Below, in pieces: positions 54,331 through 63,382 of a stretch of 64,000 nt of DNA; position 1 is the first letter of the stretch; each line of letters begins with the position of its first letter. The position numbers and the translations under genes are program-made. Source of the stretch: Burkholderia sp. Bp9142. Lineage in GTDB: Bacteria; Pseudomonadota; Gammaproteobacteria; Burkholderiales; Burkholderiaceae. Under the pieces are notes generated by a model that was not told the origin of the DNA, searched no databases, and saw only the letters and a list, made by a program, of their open reading frames with translations. The stretch spans positions 1-64,000 of the forward strand of contig NZ_QTPP01000031.1 in the NCBI RefSeq assembly GCF_003853415.1, written 5' to 3'.

Positions 54331-54975
54331 ATGAAGCTCTACAGCTATTTCCGCAGTTCCGCGTCGTACCGCGTGCGGATCGCCCTGAACCTGAAGCAGC
54401 TGCCGTACGACACGGTCCCCGTGCACATGCTGCGCGACGGCGGCGAACAACTGAAGGACGCGTACCGCGCGGTGAATCCGGATGCGGTCGTGCCGACGCT
54501 GGTCGACGGCGACGCCACGCTGCAGCAATCGCTCGCGATCATCGAATATCTGGAGGAAACGCATCCCGAACCGGCGCTGCTGCCGAAGGCGCCGGTCGAC
54601 CGCGCGTATGTGCGGGCGATCGCGCTGCAGGTCGCGTGCGAGATCCATCCGCTGAACAACCTGCGCGTGCTGAAGTACCTGAAGCACACGCTGAAGGTGC
54701 CCGAGGAAGCGAAGAACGCATGGTACCGGCACTGGATCGAGGCGGGTTTCGCGTCGCTCGAGACGCGCCTCGCGAACGATCCGCGCACCGGCAAGCTGTG
54801 CTTCGGCGACACGCCGACGCTCGCCGATATCTGCATCGTGCCGCAGGTATTCAACGCGAACCGTTTCTCGATCGACACGACGCGCTTTCCGACGATCCAG
54901 CGGATCGCCGATCATGCGTCGACGCTCGACGCGTTCAAGGCCGCCGAGCCCGGCGTGCAGCCCGACGCCGAGTGA
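54331..54975 (+). CDS. maiA: Maleylacetoacetate isomerase (zeta-class GST)
   Basis: A 214-residue glutathione transferase of zeta class. The N-terminal thioredoxin fold has the SSASYRVRIALN motif with the catalytic Ser pair, and PTLVDGDATLQQSLAIIEYLEET is the glutathione-binding part. It isomerises maleylacetoacetate to fumarylacetoacetate in tyrosine/homogentisate breakdown. The other genes of that pathway are not in the window. Confidence 0.92.
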   Translation: MKLYSYFRSSASYRVRIALNLKQLPYDTVPVHMLRDGGEQLKDAYRAVNPDAVVPTLVDGDATLQQSLAIIEYLEETHPEPALLPKAPVDRAYVRAIALQVACEIHPLNNLRVLKYLKHTLKVPEEAKNAWYRHWIEAGFASLETRLANDPRTGKLCFGDTPTLADICIVPQVFNANRFSIDTTRFPTIQRIADHASTLDAFKAAEPGVQPDAE

Positions 54976-54992
54976 TGCCGCGGCCGCGCATG

Positions 54993-55015
54993 AAAAAGGG
55001 CGCCCGAAGGCGCCC
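54993..55015 (-). terminator. Rho-independent terminator of ftsY (minus strand)
   Basis: GGGCGCC (54998-55004) and GGCGCCC (55009-55015) around CGAA; on the minus strand five T follow (A-run 54993-54997). It also lies 18 bases after the maiA stop. Confidence 0.88.
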
Positions 55016-55038
55016 CGTGCGATGCTGGCCGGCGGCGT

Positions 55039-56193
55039 TCAGCCGAGCAGCGCGTCCGCGAATTCCACGGCGCTGAACGGCTGCAGGTCCTCGACCTTCT
55101 CGCCGACGCCGATGAAGTAGACGGGCACCGGACGCTGCCGCGCGATCGCGGCGAGGATCCCGCCCTTGGCGGTGCCGTCGAGCTTCGTGACGATCACGCC
55201 CGTGAGGCCGAGCGCATCGTCGAAGGCTTTCACCTGCGTGAGCGCGTTCTGGCCCGTGTTCGCGTCGATCACGAGCAGCACCTCGTGCGGCGCGCCGTCA
55301 TGCGCCTTCGAGATCACGCGCTTCACCTTCTTCAGCTCTTCCATCAGGTGCAGCTGCGTCGGCAGACGGCCGGCCGTGTCGGCCATCATCACGTCGATCT
55401 TGCGCGCGCGCGCGGCGCTGACCGCGTCGAAGATCACCGCGGCCGGGTCGCCGCTCTCCTGCTGGACGACCGTCACGTTGTTGCGCTCGCCCCAGACCGC
55501 CAGCTGTTCGCGCGCGGCCGCGCGGAACGTGTCGCCCGCGGCCAGCAGCACCGACTGGTCGAAACTCTGCAGGTGCTTCGCGAGCTTGCCGATGCTGGTG
55601 GTCTTGCCCGCGCCGTTGACGCCCGTGATCATCATCACGAGCGGCTGCGCGCGGCCGAGCATCAGCGATTTCTCGAGCGGCTTCAGCAGCTCGACGAGCA
55701 GATCGTGCAGCGCGTCCTTCACCTGCTGCGAATCGGTCAGCCGGCCCACGCGCACCTTCTCGCGCAGCGCGCCGAGCAGGTATTCGGTCGCGTCGACGCC
55801 GGCGTCGGACATCAGCAGAGCGGTTTCGAGCTCTTCGTACAGATCCTCGTCGATCTTCGTGTTGACGAACACGCCGGTGATGCTCGAGCCCGTCTTCGCG
55901 AGCCCCGACTTCAGGCGCGCGAGCCACGATTTCTTCGCGGAGGCGTCCTGCGTCGGCGGCGGCACGATCTCGACCGCTTCGACGACTTCTTCGCTGCCGT
56001 CGTTGGTCGGCGTGACCGTCATCACGACGGCGGGCGCGGCGGGTTGGGCAGGCGCTCGCGGCGCTTCGACCGCCTGGCGGGCATCGGGGGCGGGCGCGTC
56101 GGACGGCGCGCCCGGTTGCGGCGCGTCGATCGATTGCGATTCCGCGGAGTCGGGCTCCTGCGTTTTCTTGAATCGTTTGAAGAAGCTGAACAT
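55039..56193 (-). CDS. ftsY: Signal recognition particle receptor FtsY
   Basis: A 384-residue SRP receptor GTPase. The N-terminal 85 residues are acidic and Pro/Ala rich (membrane-associating A domain, starting MFSFFKRFKKTQ). The NG domain follows with the P-loop GVNGAGKTTSIGKLA, DTAGRLPTQ, and TKLDGTAKGG. It docks ribosome-nascent chain complexes at the membrane translocon. The start at 56193 gives the conserved N-terminus. It is divergent from rsmD. Confidence 0.96.
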   Translation of the reverse strand: MFSFFKRFKKTQEPDSAESQSIDAPQPGAPSDAPAPDARQAVEAPRAPAQPAAPAVVMTVTPTNDGSEEVVEAVEIVPPPTQDASAKKSWLARLKSGLAKTGSSITGVFVNTKIDEDLYEELETALLMSDAGVDATEYLLGALREKVRVGRLTDSQQVKDALHDLLVELLKPLEKSLMLGRAQPLVMMITGVNGAGKTTSIGKLAKHLQSFDQSVLLAAGDTFRAAAREQLAVWGERNNVTVVQQESGDPAAVIFDAVSAARARKIDVMMADTAGRLPTQLHLMEELKKVKRVISKAHDGAPHEVLLVIDANTGQNALTQVKAFDDALGLTGVIVTKLDGTAKGGILAAIARQRPVPVYFIGVGEKVEDLQPFSAVEFADALLG

Positions 56194-56394
56194 GGTCTGA
56201 CGTCGGGAAGAGGGCGGGCGCCGCCAGGGCGGAGCGCCGGAGGGGCCGTCGCGCGTGCGCACGGCGGCCGAAACGGTGCATTTTATCAGCGCGGCGGGGC
56301 ACTCGCGTCAGCCGGTGCCGCCGCTGTGGTAACGTGCGCCTGTTTGGCGGTGCGCCCTCATGCGCACCCGGTCCCTCCGTCGTCGATATTCCGT

Positions 56395-57009
56395 ATGTCC
56401 CGTTCCTCTTCCGGCCGCCCGGCGGCCCCCTCCGGCCGTGGCAAGCCGCACACGATCCGCATCATCGGCGGTGACTGGAAACGCACGCCGCTCGCCGTGC
56501 TCGATCTCGACGGCCTGCGGCCGACGCCCGATCGCGTGCGCGAGACGCTGTTCAACTGGCTCGGCCAGGATCTCGAACGCCGGCGCTGCCTCGACCTGTT
56601 CGCCGGCACCGGCGCGCTCGGGTTCGAGGCCGCGTCGCGCGGCGCATCGAGCGTCGTGATGGTCGAGCGCCACCCGCGCGCGGCGCAGCAGCTGCGCGCG
56701 ATCAAGGACAAGCTCGGCGCGCGCTCGGTCGAGGTCGCGGAAGCCGACGCGCTGCGGCTCGCGGCCGGGCTGACCCCGGGCGCGTTCGACGTCGTGTTCC
56801 TCGACCCGCCGTTCGGCGAGCCGGCCGTGCTCGATCGCGCGATCGCGCTGGCGGCGCCGCTCGTCGCGCCGGATGGCGCGCTGTACGTCGAGACGGGGGC
56901 CGAGCTCGACCCCGCCGCGCACGAAGCGCTCGCCGGCTGGCAGGTGGTGAAGCACGGCAAGGCCGGTGCGGTTCACTATCATTTGCTGCGGCGCGAAAAT
57001 GATGAATAA
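56395..57009 (+). CDS. rsmD: 16S rRNA (guanine(966)-N2)-methyltransferase
   Basis: A 204-residue methyltransferase. RIIGGDWKRTPLAVLDLDGLRPTPDRVRETLFNWL is the typical RsmD start, LDLFAGTGALGFEAASRGA is the SAM motif, and FLDPPFGEP the catalytic DPPY-type motif. It methylates G966 of 16S rRNA. coaD follows, an order that is conserved in many Proteobacteria. Confidence 0.95.
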   Translation: MSRSSSGRPAAPSGRGKPHTIRIIGGDWKRTPLAVLDLDGLRPTPDRVRETLFNWLGQDLERRRCLDLFAGTGALGFEAASRGASSVVMVERHPRAAQQLRAIKDKLGARSVEVAEADALRLAAGLTPGAFDVVFLDPPFGEPAVLDRAIALAAPLVAPDGALYVETGAELDPAAHEALAGWQVVKHGKAGAVHYHLLRRENDE

Positions 57010-57120
57010 TGCGCGTTCCATACGAGGCGGCGCGCCGCAAAGGCGACGCCTGCCCATCCCGGCAGTGGCGTGCGCGTCGCACGGCTGCCCCCCCGTTTGC
57101 GTGATGACAGGAGGAGCGAC

Positions 57121-57618
57121 ATGGTAGTCGCCGTGTATCCCGGTACGTTCGATCCGCTGACGCGCGGGCACGAAGACCTCGTGCGGCGTGCGTCGAGCAT
57201 TTTTGATACGCTGGTGGTCGGTGTGGCCGACAGCCGCGCGAAGAAGCCGTTCTTCTCGCTGGAAGAACGTCTGAAGATTGCGAACGAGGTGCTCGGCCAT
57301 TATCCGAACGTGAAGGTGATGGGGTTCAAGGGCCTGTTGAAGGACTTTGTCCGCACCAACAACGCGCGCGTGATCGTGCGCGGCCTGCGTGCCGTGTCCG
57401 ATTTCGAGTATGAGTTCCAGATGGCGGGGATGAACCGCTATCTGCTGCCCGACGTCGAGACGATGTTCATGACGCCGTCCGATCAGTACCAGTTCATCTC
57501 GGGGACGATCGTGCGCGAAATCGCGCAGTTGGGCGGCGATGTCAGCAAGTTCGTGTTCCCGTCCGTCGAGAAGTGGCTGACCGAGAAAGTCGCTGCGATG
57601 GGAGGCCCGGCCGCGTGA
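57121..57618 (+). CDS. coaD: Phosphopantetheine adenylyltransferase
   Basis: A 165-residue nucleotidyltransferase. YPGTFDPLTRGHEDLV contains the TxGH active motif, RGLRAVSDFEYEFQMAGMN binds the substrate, and ISGTIVREIAQLGG is the ATP-binding ISSSxR-like loop. It makes dephospho-CoA from 4'-phosphopantetheine, the fourth step of coenzyme A synthesis. GGAGGAG lies just upstream. Confidence 0.96.
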   Translation: MVVAVYPGTFDPLTRGHEDLVRRASSIFDTLVVGVADSRAKKPFFSLEERLKIANEVLGHYPNVKVMGFKGLLKDFVRTNNARVIVRGLRAVSDFEYEFQMAGMNRYLLPDVETMFMTPSDQYQFISGTIVREIAQLGGDVSKFVFPSVEKWLTEKVAAMGGPAA

Positions 57619-57677
57619 CGCGGCGCCGGGCGGTTTCGTCGCGAAGCCGCCCGGCGGCCTGAAGAAGTGAGATCAGT

Positions 57678-57944
57678 ATGTCTTTGATGATTACCGACGA
57701 GTGCATCAATTGCGACGTATGCGAGCCCGAGTGCCCGAACGGCGCGATTTCGATGGGCCCGGATATCTACGTGATCGACCCGAACAAGTGTACCGAGTGC
57801 GTCGGCCATTTCGACGAACCGCAGTGCCAGCAGGTGTGTCCGGTCGAATGCATTCCGCGCGATCCGCAGCATGACGAATCGCACGCGCAGTTGATGGAGA
57901 AGTATCACGCGTTGACCGCCGCGAAGGGCGACGACGCGCAGTGA
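57678..57944 (+). CDS. YfhL-type 2[4Fe-4S] ferredoxin
   Basis: An 88-residue ferredoxin with two cluster motifs: CINCDVCEPECPNG and CTECVGHFDEPQCQQVCPVECI. The spacing in the second motif (an eight-residue insert between the second and third Cys) is typical of the Allochromatium/YfhL type. It carries electrons at very low potential; the partner is unknown. It lies 59 bases after coaD, an order shared in beta-proteobacteria. Confidence 0.93.
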   Translation: MSLMITDECINCDVCEPECPNGAISMGPDIYVIDPNKCTECVGHFDEPQCQQVCPVECIPRDPQHDESHAQLMEKYHALTAAKGDDAQ

Positions 57945-58027
57945 CCCGGCGGTGACGTGCACGCGTCACGACGCCGCGATTACCTCGGCCGGCGCCGTTC
58001 GGCGCCGGTTCCGCTTCCGCTTCTGTT

Positions 58028-59095
58028 TCAGCCGATCAGGTCGCGCAATGCCGTGACGAGCGCGTCGCATTCGGCATCGGTGCCGACGGTGATGCGCAAG
58101 TGCTGGTCGATGCGCGGCGCGCGGAAGTGCCGCACGAAAATCTCCCGATCCTTCAGCTTCGCCGCGATCGCGCCCGCATCGTGCGCGGGATGGCGCGCGA
58201 ACACGAAATTCGCGGCCGACGGCACGACGTCGAAGCCGAGCGCCTCGAGCGCGTGCGTGAGCCGTGCGCGGCTGTCGATCACGCGCCGGCAGGTCGCGCT
58301 GAAATAGTCGGTGTCTTCGTATGCCGCCTGCGCGGCAACCTGCGCGAGCCGGTCGAGCGGATAGGAGTTGAAGCTGTCCTTCACGCGATTCAGTGCGTCG
58401 ATCAGCGTCGCGTCGCCGAACGCGAAGCCGACGCGCATGCCCGCGAGCGAGCGAGCCTTGGACGTCGTGTGCACGACGAGCAGGTTCGGATGGCGGTCGA
58501 TCAGCGTGATCGCGGATTGCGCGCCGAAATCGACGTACGCCTCGTCGATCAGCACGACCGACGACGGGTTCGCGGCCGCGATCCGCTCGATGTCCGCGAG
58601 CGGCAACGCGCGCCCGGTCGGCGCATTCGGGTTCGGGAACAGCACGCCGCCCGCGTCGTCGAGATAGTCCTCGACGCGGATCGAGAAGTCGTCCGCGAGC
58701 GGCACGATCGTGGTCTCGACGCCGTACAGGCGCGCATAGGTCGGGTAGAAGCTGTATGAGATGTCCGGAAAGCGCAGCGGCCGGTCATGCTTGAGCAGCG
58801 CCTGGAATGCGTGCGCGAGGACCTCGTCGGAGCCGTTGCCGACGAAGACCTGCTCGGGCTTGATGCGGTGATGGGCCGCGACCGTCTCGCGCAGTGCGCG
58901 CGCGAGCGGGTCGGGATAGCGGCGCAGCGTGTCGCCGGTGTCGCCGAGTTCGCGGGCGATCGCCGCGACGACGCGCGGCGAAGGCGGATAGGGATTCTCG
59001 TTGGTGTTCAGCTTGACGGGGTGTGCGAGCGCGGGCTGTTCGCCCGGCACGTAAGGCACGAGTTGCTGAACGACGTCGCTCCAGTAACGGCTCAC
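58028..59095 (-). CDS. hisC: Histidinol-phosphate aminotransferase
   Basis: A 355-residue PLP-dependent class II aminotransferase. LNTNENPYPPSPRVV is the substrate arm, FPNPNAPTGRALP and IDEAYVDFG bind PLP, and TTSKARSLAGMRVGFAFG carries the Schiff-base Lys. It acts in histidine synthesis. It stands outside a his operon and may be one of two copies. The GTG at 59095 is chosen because AGGAG lies 7 bases upstream and it gives SRYWSDVV as the family start; a TTG 21 bases upstream is less likely. Confidence 0.9.
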   Translation of the reverse strand: MSRYWSDVVQQLVPYVPGEQPALAHPVKLNTNENPYPPSPRVVAAIARELGDTGDTLRRYPDPLARALRETVAAHHRIKPEQVFVGNGSDEVLAHAFQALLKHDRPLRFPDISYSFYPTYARLYGVETTIVPLADDFSIRVEDYLDDAGGVLFPNPNAPTGRALPLADIERIAAANPSSVVLIDEAYVDFGAQSAITLIDRHPNLLVVHTTSKARSLAGMRVGFAFGDATLIDALNRVKDSFNSYPLDRLAQVAAQAAYEDTDYFSATCRRVIDSRARLTHALEALGFDVVPSAANFVFARHPAHDAGAIAAKLKDREIFVRHFRAPRIDQHLRITVGTDAECDALVTALRDLIG

Positions 59096-59225
59096 CGCTT
59101 GGCTCCTGACGGGCAAAAACGACCAGATTACCGCATGTGGGCGCCGCGGTGCGCAATTGCGCGGGACGGAGAGGCCGCCCGGCGCTGCCGGAAGGCACGT
59201 TGCACCATGCCGGTGCGGTGCGGGT

Positions 59226-59825
59226 TCAGTTGCGATGCAGCTGCATCGTCGCGCGGTTGAGTTCGCCCTTGACGACCATCGGCATCACCGCGAGCGCACG
59301 CTCGATCGATGCATCGATCACGTCCTGCTCCTCGCGGCGCGGCGGCTTCAGCACGAAGTTCGCGACGTTGGGCTTCGCGCCGGCGCGCGCGCCGTCCGGG
59401 ATCAGGTCGCGCGGATGGCCGATGCCGATGCGCAGGCGCCAGTACTGCTGCGACGACAGGTGCGCGGAGATGTCCTTCAGGCCGTTGTGGCCGCCGCTGC
59501 CGCCGCCGAGCTTCAGCTTCACGGTGCCGGGCGGCAGATCGAGTTCGTCGTGTGCGACGAGGATCTGGTCGGGCAGGATCTTGAAGAAACTCGCGAGCGC
59601 GACGACCGACTGGCCGGAGCGGTTCATGTAGGTTTGCGGCTCGAGCAGGTGGACTTCCTCGCCGTGCAAGCGCGCTTTCGCATAGAAGCCGTGGAAGCGG
59701 CGCTCGTCGCGCAGCGTCGTGCCGGCTTCGCGGGCGAGCTGGTCGATCAGCCAGAAACCGGCGTTGTGGCGCGTCGCAGTGTATTCCGCCCCGGGATTGC
59801 CGAGGCCGACGATCAGTTTGATCAT
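59226..59825 (-). CDS. pth: Peptidyl-tRNA hydrolase
   Basis: A 199-residue Pth. VGLGNPGAEYTATRHNAGFWLID holds the catalytic His; KPQTYMNRSGQSV-like (EPQTYMNRSGQSV) and VAHDELDLPPG, GGGSGGHNGLKDI are the other family motifs. It frees tRNA from peptidyl-tRNA that drops off the ribosome. It follows rplY after a terminator and so may have its own promoter. Confidence 0.96.
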   Translation of the reverse strand: MIKLIVGLGNPGAEYTATRHNAGFWLIDQLAREAGTTLRDERRFHGFYAKARLHGEEVHLLEPQTYMNRSGQSVVALASFFKILPDQILVAHDELDLPPGTVKLKLGGGSGGHNGLKDISAHLSSQQYWRLRIGIGHPRDLIPDGARAGAKPNVANFVLKPPRREEQDVIDASIERALAVMPMVVKGELNRATMQLHRN

Positions 59826-59861
59826 GACGTTTCATGGGCGGCAGCGGCCGCCTGGGCGCAG

Positions 59862-59897
59862 AAAAAGAAAAACCCGCCGGGCAAGCCGCGGCGGGTT
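59862..59897 (-). terminator. Rho-independent terminator after rplY (minus strand)
   Basis: AACCCGCC (59871-59878) pairs with GGCGGGTT (59890-59897); on the minus strand T-rich sequence follows (A-rich 59862-59872 as written). It lies between rplY and pth. Confidence 0.87.
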
Positions 59898-59944
59898 GCG
59901 TCGACCGTTTCGTGAAACGGATCGAACGGGCGCGTGGGCAGCCC

Positions 59945-60553
59945 TTAGGCAGCCGGCGTTTCGCCTTCGCCTGCTGCGTCCGACACGGCACCAGCCGGGA
60001 CCGTCGCCGATGCGACAACCGGGTTTTCCGCGTCGACGTGCGCGACCAGCGTCACGCCCGTCGGCAGTGCGATGTCCTTCGCGTGCAGCGACTGGCCTGC
60101 TTCGATCTTCGACAGGTCGACTTCGAGGAATTCCGGCAGAGCCGACGGCAGGCACTCGACTTCGATTTCCGTCGCGACGTGCGAGACGATTGCGCTCGAC
60201 AGCTTCACTGCCGGGCTGACTTCAGCGTTCAGGAAGTGCAGCGGCACCTTCGTGTGCAGCTTCTTCTTCGCGTCGACGCGCTGGAAGTCCACGTGCAGCA
60301 CGAGTTGCTTGAACGGGTGGTATTGCACGTCGCGCAGCAGAACTTGTTGCGACTGGCCAGCCACTTCGAGGTCGAGGATCGACGAGTGGAAGGCTTCCTT
60401 CTTCAGTGCATGCCACAGCGCGTTGTGATCGAGTTCGATCTTTTGCGGGGCTGCTTCGCCACCGTAGACGATACCCGTGGTCTTACCGGCGTTGCGCAGG
60501 CGGCGGCTCGCACCCGTACCTTGCTGTTGGCGCTCGAAAGCGACGACTTTCAT
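59945..60553 (-). CDS. rplY: 50S ribosomal protein L25 (general stress protein Ctc type)
   Basis: A 202-residue L25 with the extended C-terminal TL5/Ctc domain. The N-terminal L25 domain (GTGASRRLRNAGKTTGIVYGG) binds 5S rRNA. The C-terminal part ends in an Ala/Gly/Glu tail. The start at 60553 has GGAG 7 bases upstream and gives MKVVAFER. An inverted repeat lies in its leader. It follows prs, as in many Proteobacteria. Confidence 0.95.
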   Translation of the reverse strand: MKVVAFERQQQGTGASRRLRNAGKTTGIVYGGEAAPQKIELDHNALWHALKKEAFHSSILDLEVAGQSQQVLLRDVQYHPFKQLVLHVDFQRVDAKKKLHTKVPLHFLNAEVSPAVKLSSAIVSHVATEIEVECLPSALPEFLEVDLSKIEAGQSLHAKDIALPTGVTLVAHVDAENPVVASATVPAGAVSDAAGEGETPAA

Positions 60554-60623
60554 GTGATTCTCCATTAGCTGCCCGCGACCAGGCAGTAAAACGGGGCCGG
60601 CGAAATGGCGGCCCCCGATGTAA

Positions 60624-60650
60624 CGGACGGGGTTTCGTCTATCCCGTCCG
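60624..60650. repeat. Inverted repeat in the rplY leader
   Basis: CGGACGGG (60624-60631) and CCCGTCCG (60643-60650) are perfect arms with an 11-base spacer, between the prs terminator and rplY. It could be an operator or a leader hairpin that helps set L25 synthesis. Confidence 0.6.
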
Positions 60651-60657
60651 ATTGTGC

Positions 60658-60685
60658 AAAAAGCGAAGCGTTGCCGCTTCGCTTT
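60658..60685 (-). terminator. Rho-independent terminator of prs (minus strand)
   Basis: AAAGCGAAGCG (60660-60670) pairs with CGCTTCGCTTT (60675-60685) around TTGC. On the minus strand T-rich sequence follows (A-run 60658-60662). Confidence 0.9.
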
Positions 60686-60715
60686 CTGCGCATGCTTTGT
60701 CGTGTCGTTACGCGA

Positions 60716-61678
60716 TCAGGATTCCGCGAACAGCGACATCACCGAGTCGCCGCGGCGGATCCGCGAGAACGTTTCGGCCAGCAGGCTCGCGCTCGTCAGC
60801 GAGCGGATCTTCGAGCAGCCCAGCGATTCGGCCGACAGCGGGATCGTATCGGTGACGACCAGCTCGTCGAGTGCCGATGCGGCGATACGCTCGGCGGCGC
60901 CACCCGACAGAACCGGGTGCGTCGCGTACGCGAACACCTGCTTCGCACCGCGATCCTTCAGCACTTGCGCGGCCTTGCAGAGCGTGCCGGCCGTATCGAC
61001 CATGTCGTCCATGATCACGCAGGTACGACCTTCGACTTCACCGATGATGTTCATCACTTCGGCGATGTTCGCCTTCGGACGACGCTTGTCGATGATCGCG
61101 AGATCGCAGTTGAGCTGCTTCGCGAGTGCCCGGGCGCGGACCACGCCGCCGACGTCCGGCGACACGACGAGCAGGTCCGAGTAGTTCTGCTTGCGCAGGT
61201 CACCCAGCAGGATCGGCGTTGCGTAGATGTTGTCGACCGGGATGTCGAAGAAGCCTTGAATCTGGTCGGCGTGCAGATCCATCGTGATGATCCGCTCGAC
61301 GCCGGCGATTTCCAGCATGTTCGCGATGACCTTCGCCGAGATCGCGACGCGCGCCGAGCGCGGGCGACGGTCCTGGCGGGCATAGCCGAAGTAGGGGATG
61401 GCAGCAGTGATCCGGCCGGCGGACGCGCGCTTGAGCGCGTCGACCATGATCATCAGTTCCATCAGGTTGTCGTTGGTCGGCGCGCACGTGGATTGCAGGA
61501 CGAAGACGTCCTTGCCGCGCACGTTTTCCTGGATCTCGACCTGGATCTCGCCGTCGGAGAAACGGCTGACCATTGCTTTGCCGAGGGGGATTCCAAGGAT
61601 ATTGACGACTTCCTGGGCAAGCGCGGGATTCGCGTTGCCAGTAAAGACCATCAAGCCATCATGGCTGTGGCTGCTCAT
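60716..61678 (-). CDS. prs: Ribose-phosphate pyrophosphokinase
   Basis: A 320-residue PRPP synthetase (class I). MVSRFSDGEIQVEIQENVRG and FGYARQDRRPRSA bind ATP, ITMDLHADQIQGFFDIPVDN is the divalent-cation signature, and CVIMDDMVDTAGTLCKAA the PRPP loop. It makes the PRPP used for nucleotides, histidine and tryptophan. It lies downstream of the tRNA-Gln gene in the conserved ispE-tRNA-prs order. Confidence 0.97.
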   Translation of the reverse strand: MSSHSHDGLMVFTGNANPALAQEVVNILGIPLGKAMVSRFSDGEIQVEIQENVRGKDVFVLQSTCAPTNDNLMELMIMVDALKRASAGRITAAIPYFGYARQDRRPRSARVAISAKVIANMLEIAGVERIITMDLHADQIQGFFDIPVDNIYATPILLGDLRKQNYSDLLVVSPDVGGVVRARALAKQLNCDLAIIDKRRPKANIAEVMNIIGEVEGRTCVIMDDMVDTAGTLCKAAQVLKDRGAKQVFAYATHPVLSGGAAERIAASALDELVVTDTIPLSAESLGCSKIRSLTSASLLAETFSRIRRGDSVMSLFAES

Positions 61679-61722
61679 CGTGCACCTGCTTCAGGCTTAG
61701 GCGGGAAATGCGGGAAAATTTT

Positions 61723-61799
61723 TGGCAGGGGAGGAAGGACTCGAACCCTCGCATGCCGGAATCAAAATCCGGTGCCTTGACCAACTTGGCGACTCCCCT
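61723..61799 (-). tRNA. tRNA-Gln (TTG anticodon)
   Basis: A 77-base tRNA whose acceptor arms AGGGGAG and CTCCCCT pair fully, with discriminator G and an encoded CCA. The anticodon stem CCGGA/TCCGG holds loop TTTTGAT, giving anticodon TTG, which reads CAA (and CAG by wobble). The T-loop GGTTCGAGTCC is standard. It lies between ispE and prs on the same strand. Confidence 0.97.
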
Positions 61800-61852
61800 A
61801 CACTTAACTGATAACTTCACCGGACTTGTAGGCCATCCGGCAAAGCAAAACT

Positions 61853-62734
61853 TCATGACGCGAAAGCGAAGAGCGGATGCTCGTTCAGGCTCTCGGCAAC
61901 TGCACCGTTCCAACCGGTGGGCAGCCTGGCTTTCGCCGCTTCTGCCTCGTGCTTGCTATGAAACGCTGCAAACACGCTTGCTCCGGAGCCGGTCATCCTC
62001 GCGGGGGTCACATTATACAACCATTTGACCACCTGCGCAACTTCCGCGTACTTACCTGTTACAACTTGCTGCATGTCGTTCCGGCCGAAGCTGTCTGGCC
62101 ATCCCGCATCGCTGCTTTGCTGTGCAAGAAAGTCCGTAATTGTGACTGGCTTCGTATCTCTTGTCAACAACTCGTCTGAAAAAATTTCAGCGGTGGGGAC
62201 ATGAACTCGCGGCGTCACAACCAGGAACCAGCGAGTCGGCAATTCTACCTCAGCTAATTCTTCTCCGATACCCTCTGCGAACGCATTTTTTCCAAAAACA
62301 AAAAACGGGACGTCGGCGCCGAGTTTTACCGCGAGCGACTGCAGTTCCGCGCGCGGCAGGTCGAGCTGCCACAGGCGGTTCAGCGCGAGCAGCGTCGTCG
62401 CCGCGTCGGAGCTGCCGCCGCCGAGGCCCGCGCCCATCGGCAGGCACTTGTCGATCTCGATGTCGACCCCGGCGGCGGTGCCCGTGTGCGTCTTCAGCAG
62501 GTTGGCCGCGCGCACGACGAGATCGCTTTCCTCGGGCACGCCCGGCACGTCGGTGACGCGTGTGACGCGACCGTCGTCGCGCAGCGTGAAGTGCAGCGTG
62601 TCGCCCCAGTTCAGCAGCTGGAACACGCTCTGCAGATCGTGATAGCCGTTCGGGCGACGGCCGGTGATGTGCAGGAACAGGTTGAGTTTCGCGGGCGCAA
62701 GGCAGTTGCGCAGCGAGCGGGTCGAATCGGTCAT
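61853..62734 (-). CDS. ispE: 4-diphosphocytidyl-2-C-methyl-D-erythritol kinase
   Basis: A 293-residue GHMP kinase of the non-mevalonate isoprenoid pathway. CLAPAKLNLFLHITGRRPNGYH is the substrate motif and LPMGAGLGGGSSDAATTLLAL the Gly-rich ATP loop. It phosphorylates CDP-ME at the 2-hydroxyl. It follows lolB by 27 bases. The last quarter has GSGASVFAAF, the third GHMP motif. Confidence 0.96.
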   Translation of the reverse strand: MTDSTRSLRNCLAPAKLNLFLHITGRRPNGYHDLQSVFQLLNWGDTLHFTLRDDGRVTRVTDVPGVPEESDLVVRAANLLKTHTGTAAGVDIEIDKCLPMGAGLGGGSSDAATTLLALNRLWQLDLPRAELQSLAVKLGADVPFFVFGKNAFAEGIGEELAEVELPTRWFLVVTPRVHVPTAEIFSDELLTRDTKPVTITDFLAQQSSDAGWPDSFGRNDMQQVVTGKYAEVAQVVKWLYNVTPARMTGSGASVFAAFHSKHEAEAAKARLPTGWNGAVAESLNEHPLFAFAS

Positions 62735-62761
62735 GCGTATGTCGGGGCTAGGTTCACGTGC

Positions 62762-63382
62762 TTACTGGTCGAGCACGAGCTTGATGTCGAGCGGCGGCGT
62801 CGCGCGCACGAGGTTGACGCGTTTGACGCCGGTGGCCGGTGCGTCCGCGTAGGCGAGATAGTCGATCGTCCAGCCGTCCTGGCGGATCTGCTTGACGTGC
62901 GTCGCGTCGACCGGGTCGCGCACCGTCTGCGCGGGCGTCGCGGGCGCGGGCGTCGGCAGCAGCCAGTAGCGCAGGCCGGCCAGCGGCAGCGAGAAGCCGA
63001 GCGTGTTCTGCATCAGCTCGCCGACATCGGTCGCGTACTGCGGCTGGCGGTTCGGCAGTTCGAGCGACGCGGCCTGCGGCGTCGATTTCACGACCGCGAG
63101 CGTCTGGCCGAGCGGGCTGCGCAGCTCCAGCGACACGTCGTCGCCATGCTCCTGCCAGTCGAAGTTGCCGTACACGTTCTGCTGTCGGCCGAGGCGGTCG
63201 TTGTACTGCACCGCGAAGCGGCCGTGGTACGCATGCGTCGCGGCCGTCTGCAACACGGCGCCGGCCGGCGCATTCGCCGACGGCGGCGTGCTCGCGCAGC
63301 CGGCGAGCGCGAGCACCGCGCCGGCCGCGGCCAGCGTGCGCAGCGCGCGGGAAGACAGGGAAAGCATCGGGAACATCCGCAT
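62762..63382 (-). CDS. lolB: Outer-membrane lipoprotein LolB
   Basis: A 206-residue lipoprotein with a signal peptide ending in the lipobox LALAGC (Cys near residue 28). The mature domain has HAYHGRFAVQYNDRLGRQQNVYGNFDWQEHG, typical of LolB, which takes lipoproteins from LolA and inserts them into the outer membrane. The ATG at 63382 overlaps the stop of the TPR gene upstream (TGATG), so they are translationally coupled. Two later Met residues are alternatives. Confidence 0.93.
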   Translation of the reverse strand: MRMFPMLSLSSRALRTLAAAGAVLALAGCASTPPSANAPAGAVLQTAATHAYHGRFAVQYNDRLGRQQNVYGNFDWQEHGDDVSLELRSPLGQTLAVVKSTPQAASLELPNRQPQYATDVGELMQNTLGFSLPLAGLRYWLLPTPAPATPAQTVRDPVDATHVKQIRQDGWTIDYLAYADAPATGVKRVNLVRATPPLDIKLVLDQ

